DNA of 64,000 nucleotides, taken from assembly GCA_012656075.1 (NCBI GenBank), contig JAAKBF010000076.1, positions 62,001 through 126,000 of the forward strand, given 5' to 3'. The position numbers and the translations under genes were made by a program. Each line of letters starts with the position of its first letter. Positions within the stretch are counted from its first letter, which is position 1. The notes under the pieces were generated by a model. That model did not search any database. It was not told where the DNA came from and saw only the letters and a program-made list of their open reading frames with translations. Source of the stretch: Phytophthora hibernalis. Its lineage: Eukaryota; Oomycota; Peronosporomycetes; Peronosporales; Peronosporaceae. Shown here piece after piece: positions 1 to 13,000 of this stretch.

Positions 1-3000
1 CGAAAAGCAAGAAAACTGCCAAAGGGCCAACTGGACGAAGTGGTCGTTGATTTAATGAAGGATGTCGTGAGCATGATTCAGAAAACTGTGATCGGCAATG
101 AGGAAACGCTATCGGTGCTCGCTGGATTACTGAGTGAGATTAACGGAGTGGTGCAACTGAGTAAGTCGAACTCAATTGCAAGCTGCTTTGAGTGGGTGGA
201 CGGTACTCTTATTCAAGCCATGGAAAAGGGTGAGTGGGTGTTGCTAGACAATGTCAATTTCTGTAGCTCGTCGGTATTGGATCGATTGAATGCACTTATG
301 GAGACTGGCGGCGAGATGTTGATCAACGAGTGCGGCATTATCAACGGGAAACTTCGAGTCATTAAGCCCCATGAGAACTTCAGAATTTTTCTGGCCATGG
401 ATGCACAATATGGCGAGGTTTCTCGCGCGATGCGAAACCGATGTGTTGAAATTGCGCTTGCGGAGGAAGATGTATCGCGACTGGACCTTGTCAAGATTCC
501 GCTCGCTTGTGGAATTCCAGGTTTTGCTCTTTCTCGGGCCTTTCAAATTGTGCACGAACGCGTGGTAAGCAAGCTAGGAGAGTATACAGTAGGCGCAAAA
601 TACGCTCGCATTAACCGTCGACATCTGGAAAACTGGGCATTGCTGGCTTCGGCTGAGCTGTCGCGCGGAGTGGAACCTCTTAACGCTGTTGCTGAGTCAT
701 TCCAGCGCGTTTACGGCGATGGATTGCTGGCCCAGCTTGATTTGAGCCAAGGAGTTCTGGAGATTTTCCTGGGCGCGTTCCAAAATTCACAGGCAAATGC
801 CCAGAGGCACCGTGTGCTTCCGATGATTGCCGCTCCCTCGACGTTTAACCTGTGCCAGCAGAGCGAGATGTTTGAGTTGCAGCGAGACGTTGCATATCTT
901 GAACACCTTGTCCTTTTCTCCCAGACGCCAGACGACAGCGACGCTAGCGATTTGCAGTTGGGCTGGCTTGCTCAAGTTGTGAGAATTACCGAGAGTGAAG
1001 ACATCGCAATTCAAGATGGAGATGTCAGCCCAGATGCTTGGCTTAAATGTGTTGCCTCACGATGCCAGCGTCAGGAGACAATTTACTCCCAGAGAGCTCT
1101 GAAGGAAGCGCGGGATTACTTGTCATCCAAGTCCTTCTTCGGGATTGAAGGCGCAGGTGTGGTAGTGGCTCCTTTTGCACTACGTCGCATCGTCGAGGTG
1201 GCAAGTGCGTGTGGTGAAAATGGAACGTTGACTCCGGAGCGTCTTCTTTTGCGTTGGAGAAGATTGCCCGTACAGCAAAGGGTAACGCAATCGCGATATC
1301 TTCAGTTGAGTTGCTTTCACGCTTCCTACAGTCGATAACGAAGGCCAAGATGTACATGGACATTTCTCAGAAATATGAGGAAGCGATTCGGAACCTCATC
1401 ATTTTGCTCGACAGTTCTGCTGATTTGCCTCCGACACCATTGTACCTTGCTGCCAATCACGCGGTTTTCTTGCGCTTACAATCGCTAGTTGCTGAAGGAA
1501 TCTCAAACACTCCGTCCAATACGGCTAAGCTGGAAGGCGCGTGGGAGTCTGTCCTAACTGCACAAAAACAGCTCGAGCTGCTTGACGGTGTGGAGTGGTT
1601 GAGTTTCTGTGAGCAAGAGCAGTACCGTCAAGTGGACATGCTCTATGCTCCATCGTCAAACGACAACAAACGCAAGCGTAACAAGGGCGATGCACGTCGG
1701 CTTGAGATCAGTCTGAACACACTGTCAGTTCTTCAACAGTCGTACGCCGTTCACAAGTATCATGCTGACCGTGCTAACGTGGCGAATGAGCTGACGTTTT
1801 TGGTTCACCCACTCCTGAATGCGTTCAATGCGTTCTTTGAGGAATTTATTGGGGAGTTTTCGAATTTGATGATGAGCTCAGAATTTTTGATGCGATTCAG
1901 ACTGTACTCCGAGGACGCTTTGAATTTTCAATCCAGCTACGTGTGCACGTGTTCGAGTGGACGCACTTTCTTATTCATTGGCAGTGGCTTAAGAAGTCGC
2001 TCCTGCGCCTTACTAAGCTGCTCGAGGAGCAACCAACGGAATCGCGCTGGAGGTCAAACTGGAATGACTTGCTGGATATGTCGCAGCGCATGCAAGACAC
2101 AATTGAAAAACTGATCGGGTGCGGGTCGAGGAAGAACGTACTTTGGAAAAATGGAGGCCATTCCCTGCTCCCTAGCAATGCTGAGCTGTGGAAGGCTGAG
2201 TATCTCTTGAACCGCATGTCAAAGACGTTCATGCAAATGAACTCAACCTCATTCTCGGCTCTTTCGATGGGCGCGTCTGGAGGACCAGCAGATGGCAGTG
2301 TTGATGTCCTAGCACTTCTGTTTGGTGGTGTTGGCTCTATGGAAGCTGCAATGACGAGTGGAAAACTGGATGTGTCTTCACTATTTTTCGTGGATGTTGA
2401 TGCTCGAAAGGAGGTTTTACATGCACTTTGTGCATTTTCGTACTTGGTTCAAGAGCAAACGCATGGAAAGAGTGGGAGTGCAGCTTCAAAACGGCAGCCA
2501 CATGCTCTAATGGCCGAGGAGTTGTACAAGCTACCTATTGTGTTGTTGAAGAAGATCCAGGAGAAGCAGTCTGAAATGACAGCGCTCATTTCAAAGAAAA
2601 CACTGTACTTGAGTGAGATTGAGGACAACGCTGACAGTCATGTTGATTTGCTGAGTGAAGAGGACAGCCGCATTGGCAAGGATGCACCCATTTTGCTGTT
2701 CGACATGAAGGAGAGTGCATCGTTGATGGATCGTATGGTGACGTTCCAGCTGAGCCCGCTGTTCGAGCACGCCCTCGCTCGCCAAGAACTCAAGGCGATT
2801 ACTGAGCTTGTGCGTGTGCTTAATATGTATCGACTGAGCAAGAGCAACTTGTCTGAAACCAGATACGTTGCGATCGTCAAAGCCATTTCGAATGTAATAA
2901 TGATGCTGGAAAACATTATTGAAGAGCTTTTGCGTTTGGGACTTCGCGATCCTGCTTGCTTCTATGCTTACCAAGACATCGTGTGGTGTGGGCATAAGTT

Positions 3001-6000
3001 TGCTTCGCTGAGGACACCGGATGAAATGCAAGGAGATCAGACTGCCGAATTGGAGAAATTCGCTTTAATGGTTCAAAGACATTTGAATGGCGTGCTGTTC
3101 GGGTTCCACCAGTTTTTGCGCCGCAACAGCTTTAACCAAGTGGACCTTATCTCACTGGAGATTTTTGACACTCGAAGAAAGTTACGCAAGGCCAACAAGC
3201 GTCTTCCCGCGGTGCCCACAGACGTTGCAGACCATGCTCAGGCGATTGTGGGCTACCCTCGTTTGTTCCAGGCCGTTCAAAGCGCAGTCGTACTGAAAAG
3301 CATTGCGGAGGTAGACCTGGAAGAATCTGTGTGCCCCACCAGCGAAGCACAGATGCGTGCTGCACGACTCGAGAAAATAAAGAGTCACTTTGCAACCGAG
3401 CAGGCCGAGGGGAAGGATGATGTTGAACACAAGTATGTCGTTCGTAAGAGAGCTGTTCGTAGCAACTGTGCTTGCATTCGAGTCGACGTTTGCGTCCGAA
3501 TCGGTCTCTGCCCAGTGGAAGGAAATTGAGGCACTTCTTCTTCAGCTTGTGGAAAGTCCTTTGAAGTTTGACAACAAGGCTCAAGCTACCTTGTTAAAGG
3601 CTCTTCGATGTTCTGAGGACAGCACGTTTGTCACACTTGTCGATGTGCTCGTTGTGCGATTGATGACATCTTTGGTATCGGATACCAGCCAACAGCGCAG
3701 TGGTCGTCGCGACTGCTCCAGTGCACTCGGCGAAAGCATGGTTATGCTAGGTCTGTGGCGTTTCGCGTTGCTTCTTCCGTCGTCGCCAGTGGACCCCGTT
3801 ACGAAGCCACTTGTGAAGAAGGATAATTTGCTGAATCGGTTGGCTATGCTAACCATGCAGGATGCAGCACACTCTTCCATTCATCGTCTTAACCCTTCGC
3901 CTGCGTCATCAGCAGAATCTGTGGAGAATGATGAACACGCATTGCGTGAATTGTATGGCCAAGTGATGGAAGTGTCAGCTCATGCTATCCAACGTTACCA
4001 ACCGAACAAACCGCGTGGTGACGCCGAGTTTGTGGGCCCGAGTGAGATGGAAATGAAGACCGTGGCGACTTCTGTGTTTGGAGAACTTTTCCGAGACCTT
4101 CTTCGCTTTAATACTACCGTCATGCCTGCTGAAAAACTATCAGCGATGCTCTCAACGGTGCGAGCAACAAAATCATCACAGCAGCGGAAACGCGAGCTGC
4201 TACGTGAACTCGATATGTTCCAACAGACCTCGGAAAGCTTCCTTGCACAACTGTCCAAGAAGTTTGGAGAGTCTTTCCGGGATATTTTGGAGCCAGTAGC
4301 AGGGGCAATTTACTGTGTGAAGGAAGGTATTGCCCTGGTGACATGGTCGCTGTATCAACAACTGAAGGAAACCTCACTAAAGGAGCAGCAGAAGGAAACT
4401 TTAGCTCTGTCACTTGTGCAGTTCCCGTCAACCCTGAACGTGAACACAGTGGATCAATCTTGGTATGGAATTCAATTGATGCTGCGAAGTGTGGGTACAA
4501 CTGCGACGTCGATTTTGTTCGGTGCTGGTGTATCAAACAAGCGCAAGGTCGAGGTCGCTCTATTAGACGTCGCACTGGCGAAAATGGAGTTCCTCTTCCG
4601 CGAAACTATCATCACGTCACGCACAAACCGTTCATTTGATCCGACGGCAGTAGACACTGCTCTTGGAAGCAGCAAAGCCCTGTTCGATCTGTTCTTAACG
4701 AAGTGGCAAGAACAGAAAGAACGAGAAGAGCAAAAGCGACAAGAGGAGGAAGAGCAGTTTAAGTACAAGATGCGGCAGCTGGATATCGAGACCGAGGAAG
4801 ACCTGCTCGAGAAAGAGTATCGCGAACAATTCCCAGACTACAGTGGTCGTGATTTCCAGGCATTTTTGAGCCCAGAGCAAGCGGCTGCTGCTGATGCCGA
4901 TGGGGCAGCTCTCCCAACAGCAGAAGACATGGATGTGCTGATCACAGACAACATTATGCAGCGTCTTTGCGAAACGCACGTCAAACTATACGCAGAAACC
5001 TCAAACTCTGTGATCGCTATTACAAAGGAGGAGATTGTGAGCACATTCGCAAGGGCATTCTCTCTCGCGGTAAAACTGCGGAAATCCTTGAACGCTACGG
5101 CGTCTATAGCAGTTGAAAGTGCTGTAGCCTCATCAGGAGTCCTGGCTGCCTCGTTGGTTCAAGCTCGATTGGGTAGCAGTGTGGGTACGAGGAAGGGTGC
5201 CGTTCCATCCTTTCAGGCTCTGAACAGTGACTACATTCGCGGAATCGACTTTCATCGAGACCCACTGGTCAAGGAAGTTGTTCTAGTTGCTGAACCTTTA
5301 CAGCGGCTGATGGTTAAGGCCCAGTCGCTTTTGGCGCAATGGCCTGACCACGCCATTTTGCAGCAGATCGTGCTCATTGCTGACAGAATTCGCAACTTTG
5401 AAATCAGCTCGCCGTTGGTCGAACGTTAACCGGCGTGGAGCTGTTGCTGCGCAAGGCCCAGGAGTGGGAGATGTATGCGGCACGCGCATATTCTATCAGC
5501 GAGGAGCTGAGTGCTCTTTCAGTCTTGGTAACACGATGGCGAAAACTCGAGCTATACTCATGGCCTCATTTGCTGTACGTGAAGGAAAAACAGCATCGCC
5601 TGACTGCTCAGAAGACATGGATCAACATGTACTCGCTGTTGACGGCCCAGTTTGAGTCAGACACGGAAATGGCTGATGGTGCCGAGGTGAGCAGCTGGAA
5701 TCCTCAGAACACGCAGTGGCTTCATTTGAGTCACTTGTCGAAGTGGTTGTTCACACCGCTAAACGAGAACAAGGTTGGGGTTGAGGCTGTAAGCAAAGCG
5801 GCAACCGAAAACGTTGAGAAGCAGCGCGAATTCATGACTAGGCTGTTCGAGACGCTCGATGCCTATATTCGGTCATGCCCCATCGGTCAATACGAAACCC
5901 GCTTGCTTGTGGTGTATTCATTCTGCTCACAATTGTTCATGGAGCTCTGGAGTTCTTCTGAACGCTCAGGATCATCGATTGACTTCGTTGCAAAGTCCTC

Positions 6001-9000
6001 AAAATACGCTCTTGCGAATATGTTGTACCATTTGTATCGGTACTACGGTCAACACTTGGGCTACTTGGAGCGGCAGTGGAGCGGTATGAAAGCGCCAATC
6101 CAGCGAAAACTCGTTGAATTTGTCAAGATCTGCCGTTGGGATGAGCAAACATACTACTCATTGGCAGAGTCTGCCGAGAAATCACACCGCAAGCTGATGA
6201 AGTTTGTTCGCAACTATGACGCTGTGCTGACGGTGTCCATGCAAACTGTGATCGATGCTTCTACAGATAGCGGAATTACAAAGGACGGCGGGTTTGTTGG
6301 AATCCATTCTACCAAGGCCGAGCTGACGGGACTGGACGACGGTGTTGTTGTTCCGAAAGATGTCGAGAAGCACGACGAAAAGGATTCACAGGAGAGTTCT
6401 GCCGACGGAGAAGCTGTCGAAGTTGAGAAGACCAAAGCCAAGGTGGCGAAGGAGGAAGATTCACCAGATGCTGAGAGGCCTCCCGCCTTGCGTTTGATTC
6501 ACACGAGTGCGCCTACTATTGCGTCGAATGGAGATGATTCCATGAATCGAGTCTCGTCGTTCGTGGAAAAGCTGCCGACGCTCTCGAAGCGTATCACAAA
6601 GTACACTCAGAAGCACATTTTGTCTCATGAACAAGTGGAATGCCGTCAACAGGTGCGCGATGTATGCGAGGATCTGTGTGAAGCCATTTTCTATCGGATG
6701 TTCAGACTACAGAAAACTACTGGATTGCCCAAGGGCGCGAAAAAGAAGGCACTTATTGACCTGTTGGCCGAGCTGAAGGCCCAGGGAATGGCGTACCACC
6801 GACTGCAATTGCCTGCTGAGCAACAGCAGATTCAACAACTGTTCGAGTTGGACGTGCCTGACGTGGAAAACTGTCTTCACATTGACCAACTAGAAGATGC
6901 TGTGGCTTCTGAAAGTTTGTTGACTGCGTCCAGCGGCCTGAAGGGTAAGAAAAGCCGAAGCAAAAAAGTCTAAGAAGGCTGTTGGAGGTGTGCAACAGGC
7001 TGAAACATCGGAGGATACTCTGACGAAAAACTCCCCGATGTGGTTATGGCAGCGGGCCGACGGGTACTACTACCGTTTTCTAGGCCAGCTTGCATCATTG
7101 CGGTACAGCGCAGTAACAAGTTTTTCGCACGACTTATCGTCTAGTGAGACCGAGCGCATGAGTGGATATGCCGAGAACATGCTATTCACGATGCTGCAGC
7201 AACGCCAAATTCTTCACGCTACGTCACTTAGCCACGAAAAACTCGTGGATGGTCTAGCACACTGAAGCTGATGAAGGACTTCAAGAAAAACTATCTCTCA
7301 GAGGAAGCTGCAATTGACCCGAAAACAGCATGTGAGTGGCAGCTGTTCCAACAAACCTCAGTCGTTCCATTGCGCCGGTCCCTCCGTGAGCTTGAGATTT
7401 CAGTGCTACAGATTCTACAGCAGTCGTCTGAGACCGCGTCGGTGGTTTTTCAAGTCCGTCAGCTGTTCCAGCGAATCTTTGAGCGATGCGATGCAATCCA
7501 GAAATCGTTCACCGAAAGTGCCGGATTGACACAGTCGCTCGGTGTGCCTGCGATCCCCACCGCGCTGTGAATGCTAGTGAAGATGCTGGTGGCGATGCTG
7601 CCATCGTGGCTTTTGCACGCCCATCCAAGCGCGTATATGGGGTTTCACCTGTTGTTTCTCGTGCTCAATCATCTGCAGAAGCTGATGTTGCGCAAAGATT
7701 GCCTGTGGCAGTTGACGTGCTAAATGCCAATGCTGCTGGCTTTGCTGAAATTCAGACTATTCTGTCCAGTATTGCAGCAGAGTTTGGTACTGTAACAACG
7801 CCAAGCTGCTTTGAGGAGTTCCTTGTCGACTACGATCGTATTATGGAGAACGGTCACAAGTTCCTTCAGGCACCGACCAGGACTGACGGTAGTTCAGTTG
7901 CGGCGAGTGACGATGCTAGCGAGCAAGAAAGCGCAGAAGCACTGACGACCTTCAGCGAATGCTATGACAAACTCGTTGAGACGGTGCTGGTGTCGATTCA
8001 AGACCTGACGAAGATGTCAAAGGAATCCAGCCCAGGATCGATTCAGAACGAGGTGAAAGATGAAGAGATCGATGACGCGCAGTCTCTCCGTGACCAATTC
8101 GCCACGCTGACGACAATGATGAAGGACTCACGAGTGAACCACATTGCCGCCCAACTGTCGAAGATATTAAAGTTGTTGGAGGCTCAATACGCGCAGCTTG
8201 TCACTACACAGTCGACGCAGTGGCAGCGGGTGTTTATCACGTGTCTGTCGCTTCTGGAACGGTTCGAGTCAAGTCTGGCTGATGTTCACGGCATCAGTCG
8301 TCAACTGCTTGTTGATTTCCTTGTGGCTCACAAAAGTGTGATGAAGCTGGACTTTGTATTAGTGCGCATCTTCCGGAACTTGTTCCAGCACGGCTTCTGC
8401 CGGACGGATGACGAGAAGAACGATGAAGAGGGCGAAGGGAGCGGCAACATGCAGTTCCAGGATGACGTGGAAGGCACCGGCATGGGTGAAGGTGAAGGCA
8501 AGAAGGACGTGAGTAATGAGATTGAGGATGAGGAGCAACTTCTCGGTCTGCAGGGTGAGCAGCAGGAGGAGCCTGAGCCGCCGGCGGATGAAAAACCAGA
8601 AGATACGGGTCTGGAAATGCAGAATGACTTTGAAGGTACGATGCAGGATGTTCCGGACGACGAGAAGAGGAGCAGGACGAGAACGAGGACGACGAGGAAG
8701 AACTGGACCGCGAGATGGGCGAGTTCGACCAGGATGATGAAAATGTTGTAGATGAGAAGATGTGGGGTGATGACTCGGATGACGATGAGGACAACATCGA
8801 CAAGGAGAAGGAGAAATTTGAGGAAGAATCCAAAGTGGAAGGCGAGGCTCTGGAGGATGAAGTGCGCGGCAAGGACGGCGACGAGGAAGACAAGGACAAG
8901 GATGACTCGAACAAGAAGGAAGAGGACAAACAGAAGCCGCAGCTGGATCCATCGGACGAAAAAGGTGGCGAGGATGACGAGGGCGGTGATGGTGAGGATG

Positions 9001-11275
9001 CAGACGACGGAGATGACGAGAAGATGGAGGAGGAGGTCAACGACGACTTCGAGGACAAGTACGAGGACCATCACGACGTCGACCCTCAAGACCGAGAGGA
9101 AGGCCACGGAGAGGATGAGACGGAGGAAGAGCATGGCGATGAACTCCCCGGGAACATGCAGCTGGACAAGGACGATGAGGAAGGTGATGAGGATGGAGAA
9201 GGAGACAATCCGGACGACGAAAACATGGACAAGCTGGACGATTCGGACGACGAGGCGGCTGGCGGGGACGAGACTGGCGGTGCCGATGAGGACGAAAACG
9301 CCGATGATGAGAAGAAGAGGAGCAGCTCGACAACGCTGTTCAACTTGGCGGCGGTGGCCTTGAAGACGAGCCGGAGCAAGCCGAGGAGAAGGAGGAAGAC
9401 GACGCAGAACAAGCTGAGGCGCCTGATAATACAGAGGAGCAGGCGAGTTCGGCTGTGGCTGGCACGCAGTCGAAGGATGGTCAGGATGAACTGGAGGCGG
9501 ACGAGCAGGAAGCTAAAGACCAGGAGATGGAAGATGCGAGCGCTCAGGAGCAGGATCAGGAGCAGAGCAACGATGACAGCAGTAGTAGTCGCGCTCAACA
9601 GCAAAGCAGCAGCAACGACCAGGACGAGCGCCAGGAGTGGAAGCCACAGTCACAGGTGGACAGCAATCCAGACCAGGAGCGTCCTCGCGAAAAGCGTCGC
9701 GACCGACGGGAGCCGAACCCATACCGCAACGCTCAGGAAGCCCAGGAGCACTGGAAGAAGCGTGTGGAGATGGTGGATCGCACGGAGGAAGAGAAGAAGG
9801 CGGATACCAACAACTCCGAGAAGCAGGAAAAGGCTGCCGAGATGACGACGGCGGAATTTGTTGATGACGACGAGGAGATGGAGGATGTGGAGCACGCGCT
9901 GGCTGCTGCTGACGAGAACCAGGTCATGAACCAACCTCGGACGGAGGAGGAAGATGTCGATAAGGAGGAGGAAGAGATAAATGCCGGCAACGGAGCGACT
10001 GCGATGGAGGTTGATGAGGAAGAAGAGGAGAAACCGACCGACAAGTCGACGGATGAACAGGACAAGCCGATGCCCATGAAACAGGAGCCTAAGCCTGACT
10101 CGGATGTTGCAGAAGAGGATACAAAGAAGCAAGAGGAGCAGAAGGCGGAGGACCAGGAAGTGAAGCCTGAGAACGCTGCGAAGGGTGGCGAGCACGAACT
10201 GCTTGACGACGACGCAGAGAACGCGCTTCCGTCGAGACTGCGCGATTTGGACTTGACCAACGGGATGCAGGACCAGGACGAAGGTGACGATGCGGAGGAG
10301 CGAGCGGTGGAGCTGCTCACACCGGATGAGGTCGCCGCTTTGCGTGACGAGCTGGACTCGTTCATTGCGAACTGGTCGTCGCAGGAAGAGCAGGAGAGGG
10401 GTGCCGATCTGTGGGCCAAGTACACGGCTCTTACTACTGGTGCGTCGCAGCGACTGTGCGAGCAGCTTCGATTGGTGCTGGAGCCGATGCTGCGTGCCAA
10501 ACTGGAAGGTGACTTCCGCACTGGTAAGCGTATCAACATGCGCAAGGTGATCCCGTACATCGCGAGTCAGTTCCGCAAGGACAAGATCTGGCTGCGACGC
10601 ACGCGGCCGTCCAAGCGGCAGTACCAGGTAATGCTGGCTATTGATGACTCCGAGTCGATGGCGGACAACCACGCTGGTCGTTTAGCGCTAGAGGCTCTGG
10701 CCACTCTGTGCAAGGGAATGACGCAGCTCGAGGTCGGTGAGCTGTCCGTGGTCAAGTTCGGCCAGAACTTGGAGCTGCTGCACGCGTTTGACACGCCGTT
10801 CACGGACGACGCCGGCAGTCGCCTCATCGGTCGCTTCGGCTTCCAGCAGAAGAAGACGAACATGGTGCAGACGCTGGACACCATCTTGCAGCTGCTCGAG
10901 ACGGCCAAGGTGTCGTCCGTGGCGGCCAGCAGCACCGTCGAGTTCACGCAGATTGTGTTCCTGATCTCAGACGGCCGCTTCGACTCGGATGGCCGAGTGC
11001 GCATCCGTAAGCAGATTGAGACGGCGCTCGAGCGCCAGCAGCTGATCGTGCTGCTCATCGTGGACCAGGGTGCGGCGGAAACCGAGGGCACCAGCAACCA
11101 GACGTCGATCCTGGACACGCAGAGCGTGACGTTCGAGAAGGGCAATGTGCGCATGGTGCCGTATCTGGAGAACTACCCGTTCCCGTACTACGTGCTGCTC
11201 CCGACGTCGGCGATGCTGCCGGAGATCCTGTCGGACTCGCTGCGCCAGTGGTTCGAGATGCTGGCCAAAAGCTAA
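1..11275 (+). CDS. MDN1: Midasin (MDN1/REA1), 5'-partial, frame broken about nine times
   Basis: Midasin is the giant dynein-like AAA+ ATPase that strips assembly factors from pre-60S ribosomes in the nucleus. The frame is open from base 1, so the gene starts outside the window. Positions 180-470 encode an AAA module with a Walker B-like stretch (WVLLDNVN), a sensor-like IFLAMD and an arginine-finger-like region (AMRNRCVEI), probably the last of six. A long helical linker follows to about 8.4 kb, then an Asp/Glu-rich domain, then the C-terminal MIDAS (VWA) domain from about 10.6 kb, with the metal-site motif DDSES at 10643-10657. The stop is at 11273-11275. The reading frame changes near 1245, 1925, 3425, 5424, 6968, 7256, 7560, 8668 and 9312. 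Each break is repaired by one base and several lie in T or A runs, while conserved sequence continues on both sides. This fits assembly indels better than a pseudogene. Identity is firm; functionality cannot be judged here. Confidence 0.93.
8400..10330 (+). other. Midasin acidic (D/E-rich) domain, low-complexity purine-rich tract
   Basis: About 640 codons dominated by GAG, GAA, GAC and GAT, giving long runs of Asp and Glu with Lys and Gln. All midasins carry such a flexible acidic segment between the linker and the MIDAS domain, and it tethers MIDAS to the AAA ring. The strong purine bias creates long open but meaningless frames on both strands (Ser-rich on the minus strand, Arg/Thr-rich on the plus strand). 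Two of the frame breaks, near 8668 and 9312, lie in GA-rich repeats here. Confidence 0.85.
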
Positions 11276-11406
11276 ACCTCTTTGTACATTTGCATGCATG
11301 TGACGATATAGACAAAGGAATAGAGTTTGCACATTTGAACTGAAGACCATCGTGTTCACATCTTGTGTTGCCAACTACACTGAAGGAATCATCGCGCGAG
11401 CTAAGC

Positions 11407-12091
11407 TTACCCTCGACTTTCATACAAGCTATCAGTCTCAATGTCTGCATCAATGAATTCAATGCAACGTGTTAGAACACCATTGAACGAGATACGCACT
11501 CGCTTCACAATCCACCACATGTCCAATATGTACGGGCGTTGAGAAGTTTGGGCACTGATGATTGTCGACAACTCGTTCAACTCTGCGATGTTGAGTTGAA
11601 GAGCTCGCAGGTCCCCTCGTTTCATGGGTTTGGCCGCCGCGCTCGGCAAACTTTCACGTTCACTGTAGACAATTTTCCTCGCTCGTAGGTATTGACGTAG
11701 TGCAGCCGGGTCTCCCGGCGTTGCATTCGAGGTTTCTTGGATTTCTGGTGAAGTCGAGGGCTGTATAAACACGTCGACATTGGGTTTTGACGCTTCGAGC
11801 TCAATGTTTGCTTGAGCTGGAAACGCGGACGGGTCTACAATCTCCACTTCAGACACGGAATCCAAAGCCGCTTGTGGCAACAAGTAGCGTGGTACCACCT
11901 AGGTCACCAGAACAAAAATCAGACTGAATGAACGCGTAGAGCTCTCCTTCGCCCACGAAAAAGTCTTCTCTTTGCTCGGCCTGTTCACCTTTCGATCTAC
12001 CACCTGGCACATAGTAGAGTTTGTTCTCTTGAAGAGCCTTGGGTCCATGAACCGCTACACAGTGTAGCGGCTCGAGGAATGTAGCACACAT
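11407..12091 (-). CDS. Unrecognised protein, convergent with midasin, one frame break
   Basis: Two open stretches on the minus strand read as one gene: an N-terminal part of about 65 residues from 12091 and a C-terminal part of about 160 residues ending at 11407, joined by a one-base frame change near 11895. The N-terminal part contains NKLYYVPGGRSKGE and a DFFVGEGELYAFIQSDF stretch. The C-terminal part has a Pro/Ser-rich linker, then a helical segment with WWIVKRVRISFNGVLTRCIEF. I do not recognise a family. The gene ends about 130 bp from the midasin stop in tail-to-tail orientation, so both genes share a short terminator region. Codon use looks like the neighbouring host genes. The start is uncertain. 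Confidence 0.5.
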
Positions 12092-12976
12092 TTACACAGA
12101 CCTTCAGATGAACTAACCGAATCCAATCTTACGATGTGGAGCGCGCGATTTCAGCTTGATCCTAACTTCTAAGTGTCTCTTACTTGCTGGAGAAAACCAC
12201 TACGACATTGATCGGATTTTGAACGGAACTCCTGAATTAAATGGGACCTTCATCGTCCATATCTGAACCTAAGATCGAGATCAACAGCTACATGTACAGA
12301 CTGTAATTGGAGACTTGAACCACCGGTGTTTTCTAGCACGCAGATTCTTCAGGAGCTTACCCTTTTCACCAAGGTTTCTTTCACCAAAGAGGTCAAATCG
12401 ATTTTGGGGTCACCTCTAAAAGTCCAGTACAACAAAACCAAGTGCATACTGGCTAAATGCTCGAGGTCGAGTCCAAGCCCTTGCAATCTTCGAGCGGTAT
12501 CTGAGCATTAGATAATCCTATCCGCACGACACTGCGTTGCTCTAGCATGGCTCTTGTTCCATTATACTGTAACAGTACAATATACGTTGTGGATCTCGAC
12601 CTGTCGTGTACTTCATATCGATAGTACGCATCCGTGTCATTTGTTAAAAAAAGAGGAGACCAAGATCAGATAATTTCTCAAGCTTGGTTTCTCTCAGAGT
12701 TTGAGAGAAACCAAGCTTGAATGTCGACTATCCATAATACATAGCTTTCGCATTTTTACTCATCACCTTGACTCAAGATACTTTCCTCGTTGACCAAGCT
12801 TTGGGATCAGCACAACTGACTGACTTTCCACCCAACTGCATCGACTTTCCATCGTGTTCAAAGAGTTAAACTCAGTTTGTGTGGCCCGTCATGTCTGAGA
12901 ACAACAGATACAGTCGACGAGGTCCACAATTCACCGACCGCCCTCCTTCATTCGTGTAGATCCTACAATTTGCTCT
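12092..12976. other. Intergenic, no gene seen; contains a perfect hairpin
   Basis: AT-rich spacer between the unknown minus-strand gene and the protease gene. Short open frames here (for example 12326-12511) have no recognisable content. The only notable structure is the 20-bp inverted repeat at 12677-12721. Confidence 0.6.
12677..12721. repeat. Perfect 20-bp inverted repeat (hairpin), 5-nt loop
   Basis: Arms 12677-12696 and 12702-12721 are exact reverse complements around the loop GAGTT. Each arm carries AAGCTTGGTTTCTCTC or its complement. It lies about 280 bp upstream of the protease start. Either strand would fold into a strong stem, so it could be a terminator, a small foldback remnant or a small-RNA source. 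Confidence 0.85.
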
Positions 12977-12977
12977 C

Positions 12978-12993
12978 CATTCATTTCCAATTT
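12978..12993 (+). promoter_or_regulatory. Oomycete-type initiator before the protease gene
   Basis: The stretch CATTCATTTCCAATTT matches the oomycete initiator pattern (TCATTYNNNCAWTTT-like) and ends 7 bp before the ATG at 13001. That is close, so the mRNA leader would be very short if this is the true start site. Confidence 0.4.
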
Positions 12994-13000
12994 CTCGAGC

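Noticed and set aside
8294..9134. Long minus-strand open frames (Ser- or Leu-rich, over 250 codons)
   Set aside because: They are antisense shadows of the GA-rich midasin acidic domain; composition alone explains their length.
8752..9363. Plus-strand Arg/Thr-rich frame
   Set aside because: Out-of-frame reading of the same GA-rich repeat; no domain.
1..11275. Programmed frameshifting in midasin
   Set aside because: No common slippery site or downstream structure at the nine breaks, and both losses and gains occur; assembly indels are simpler.
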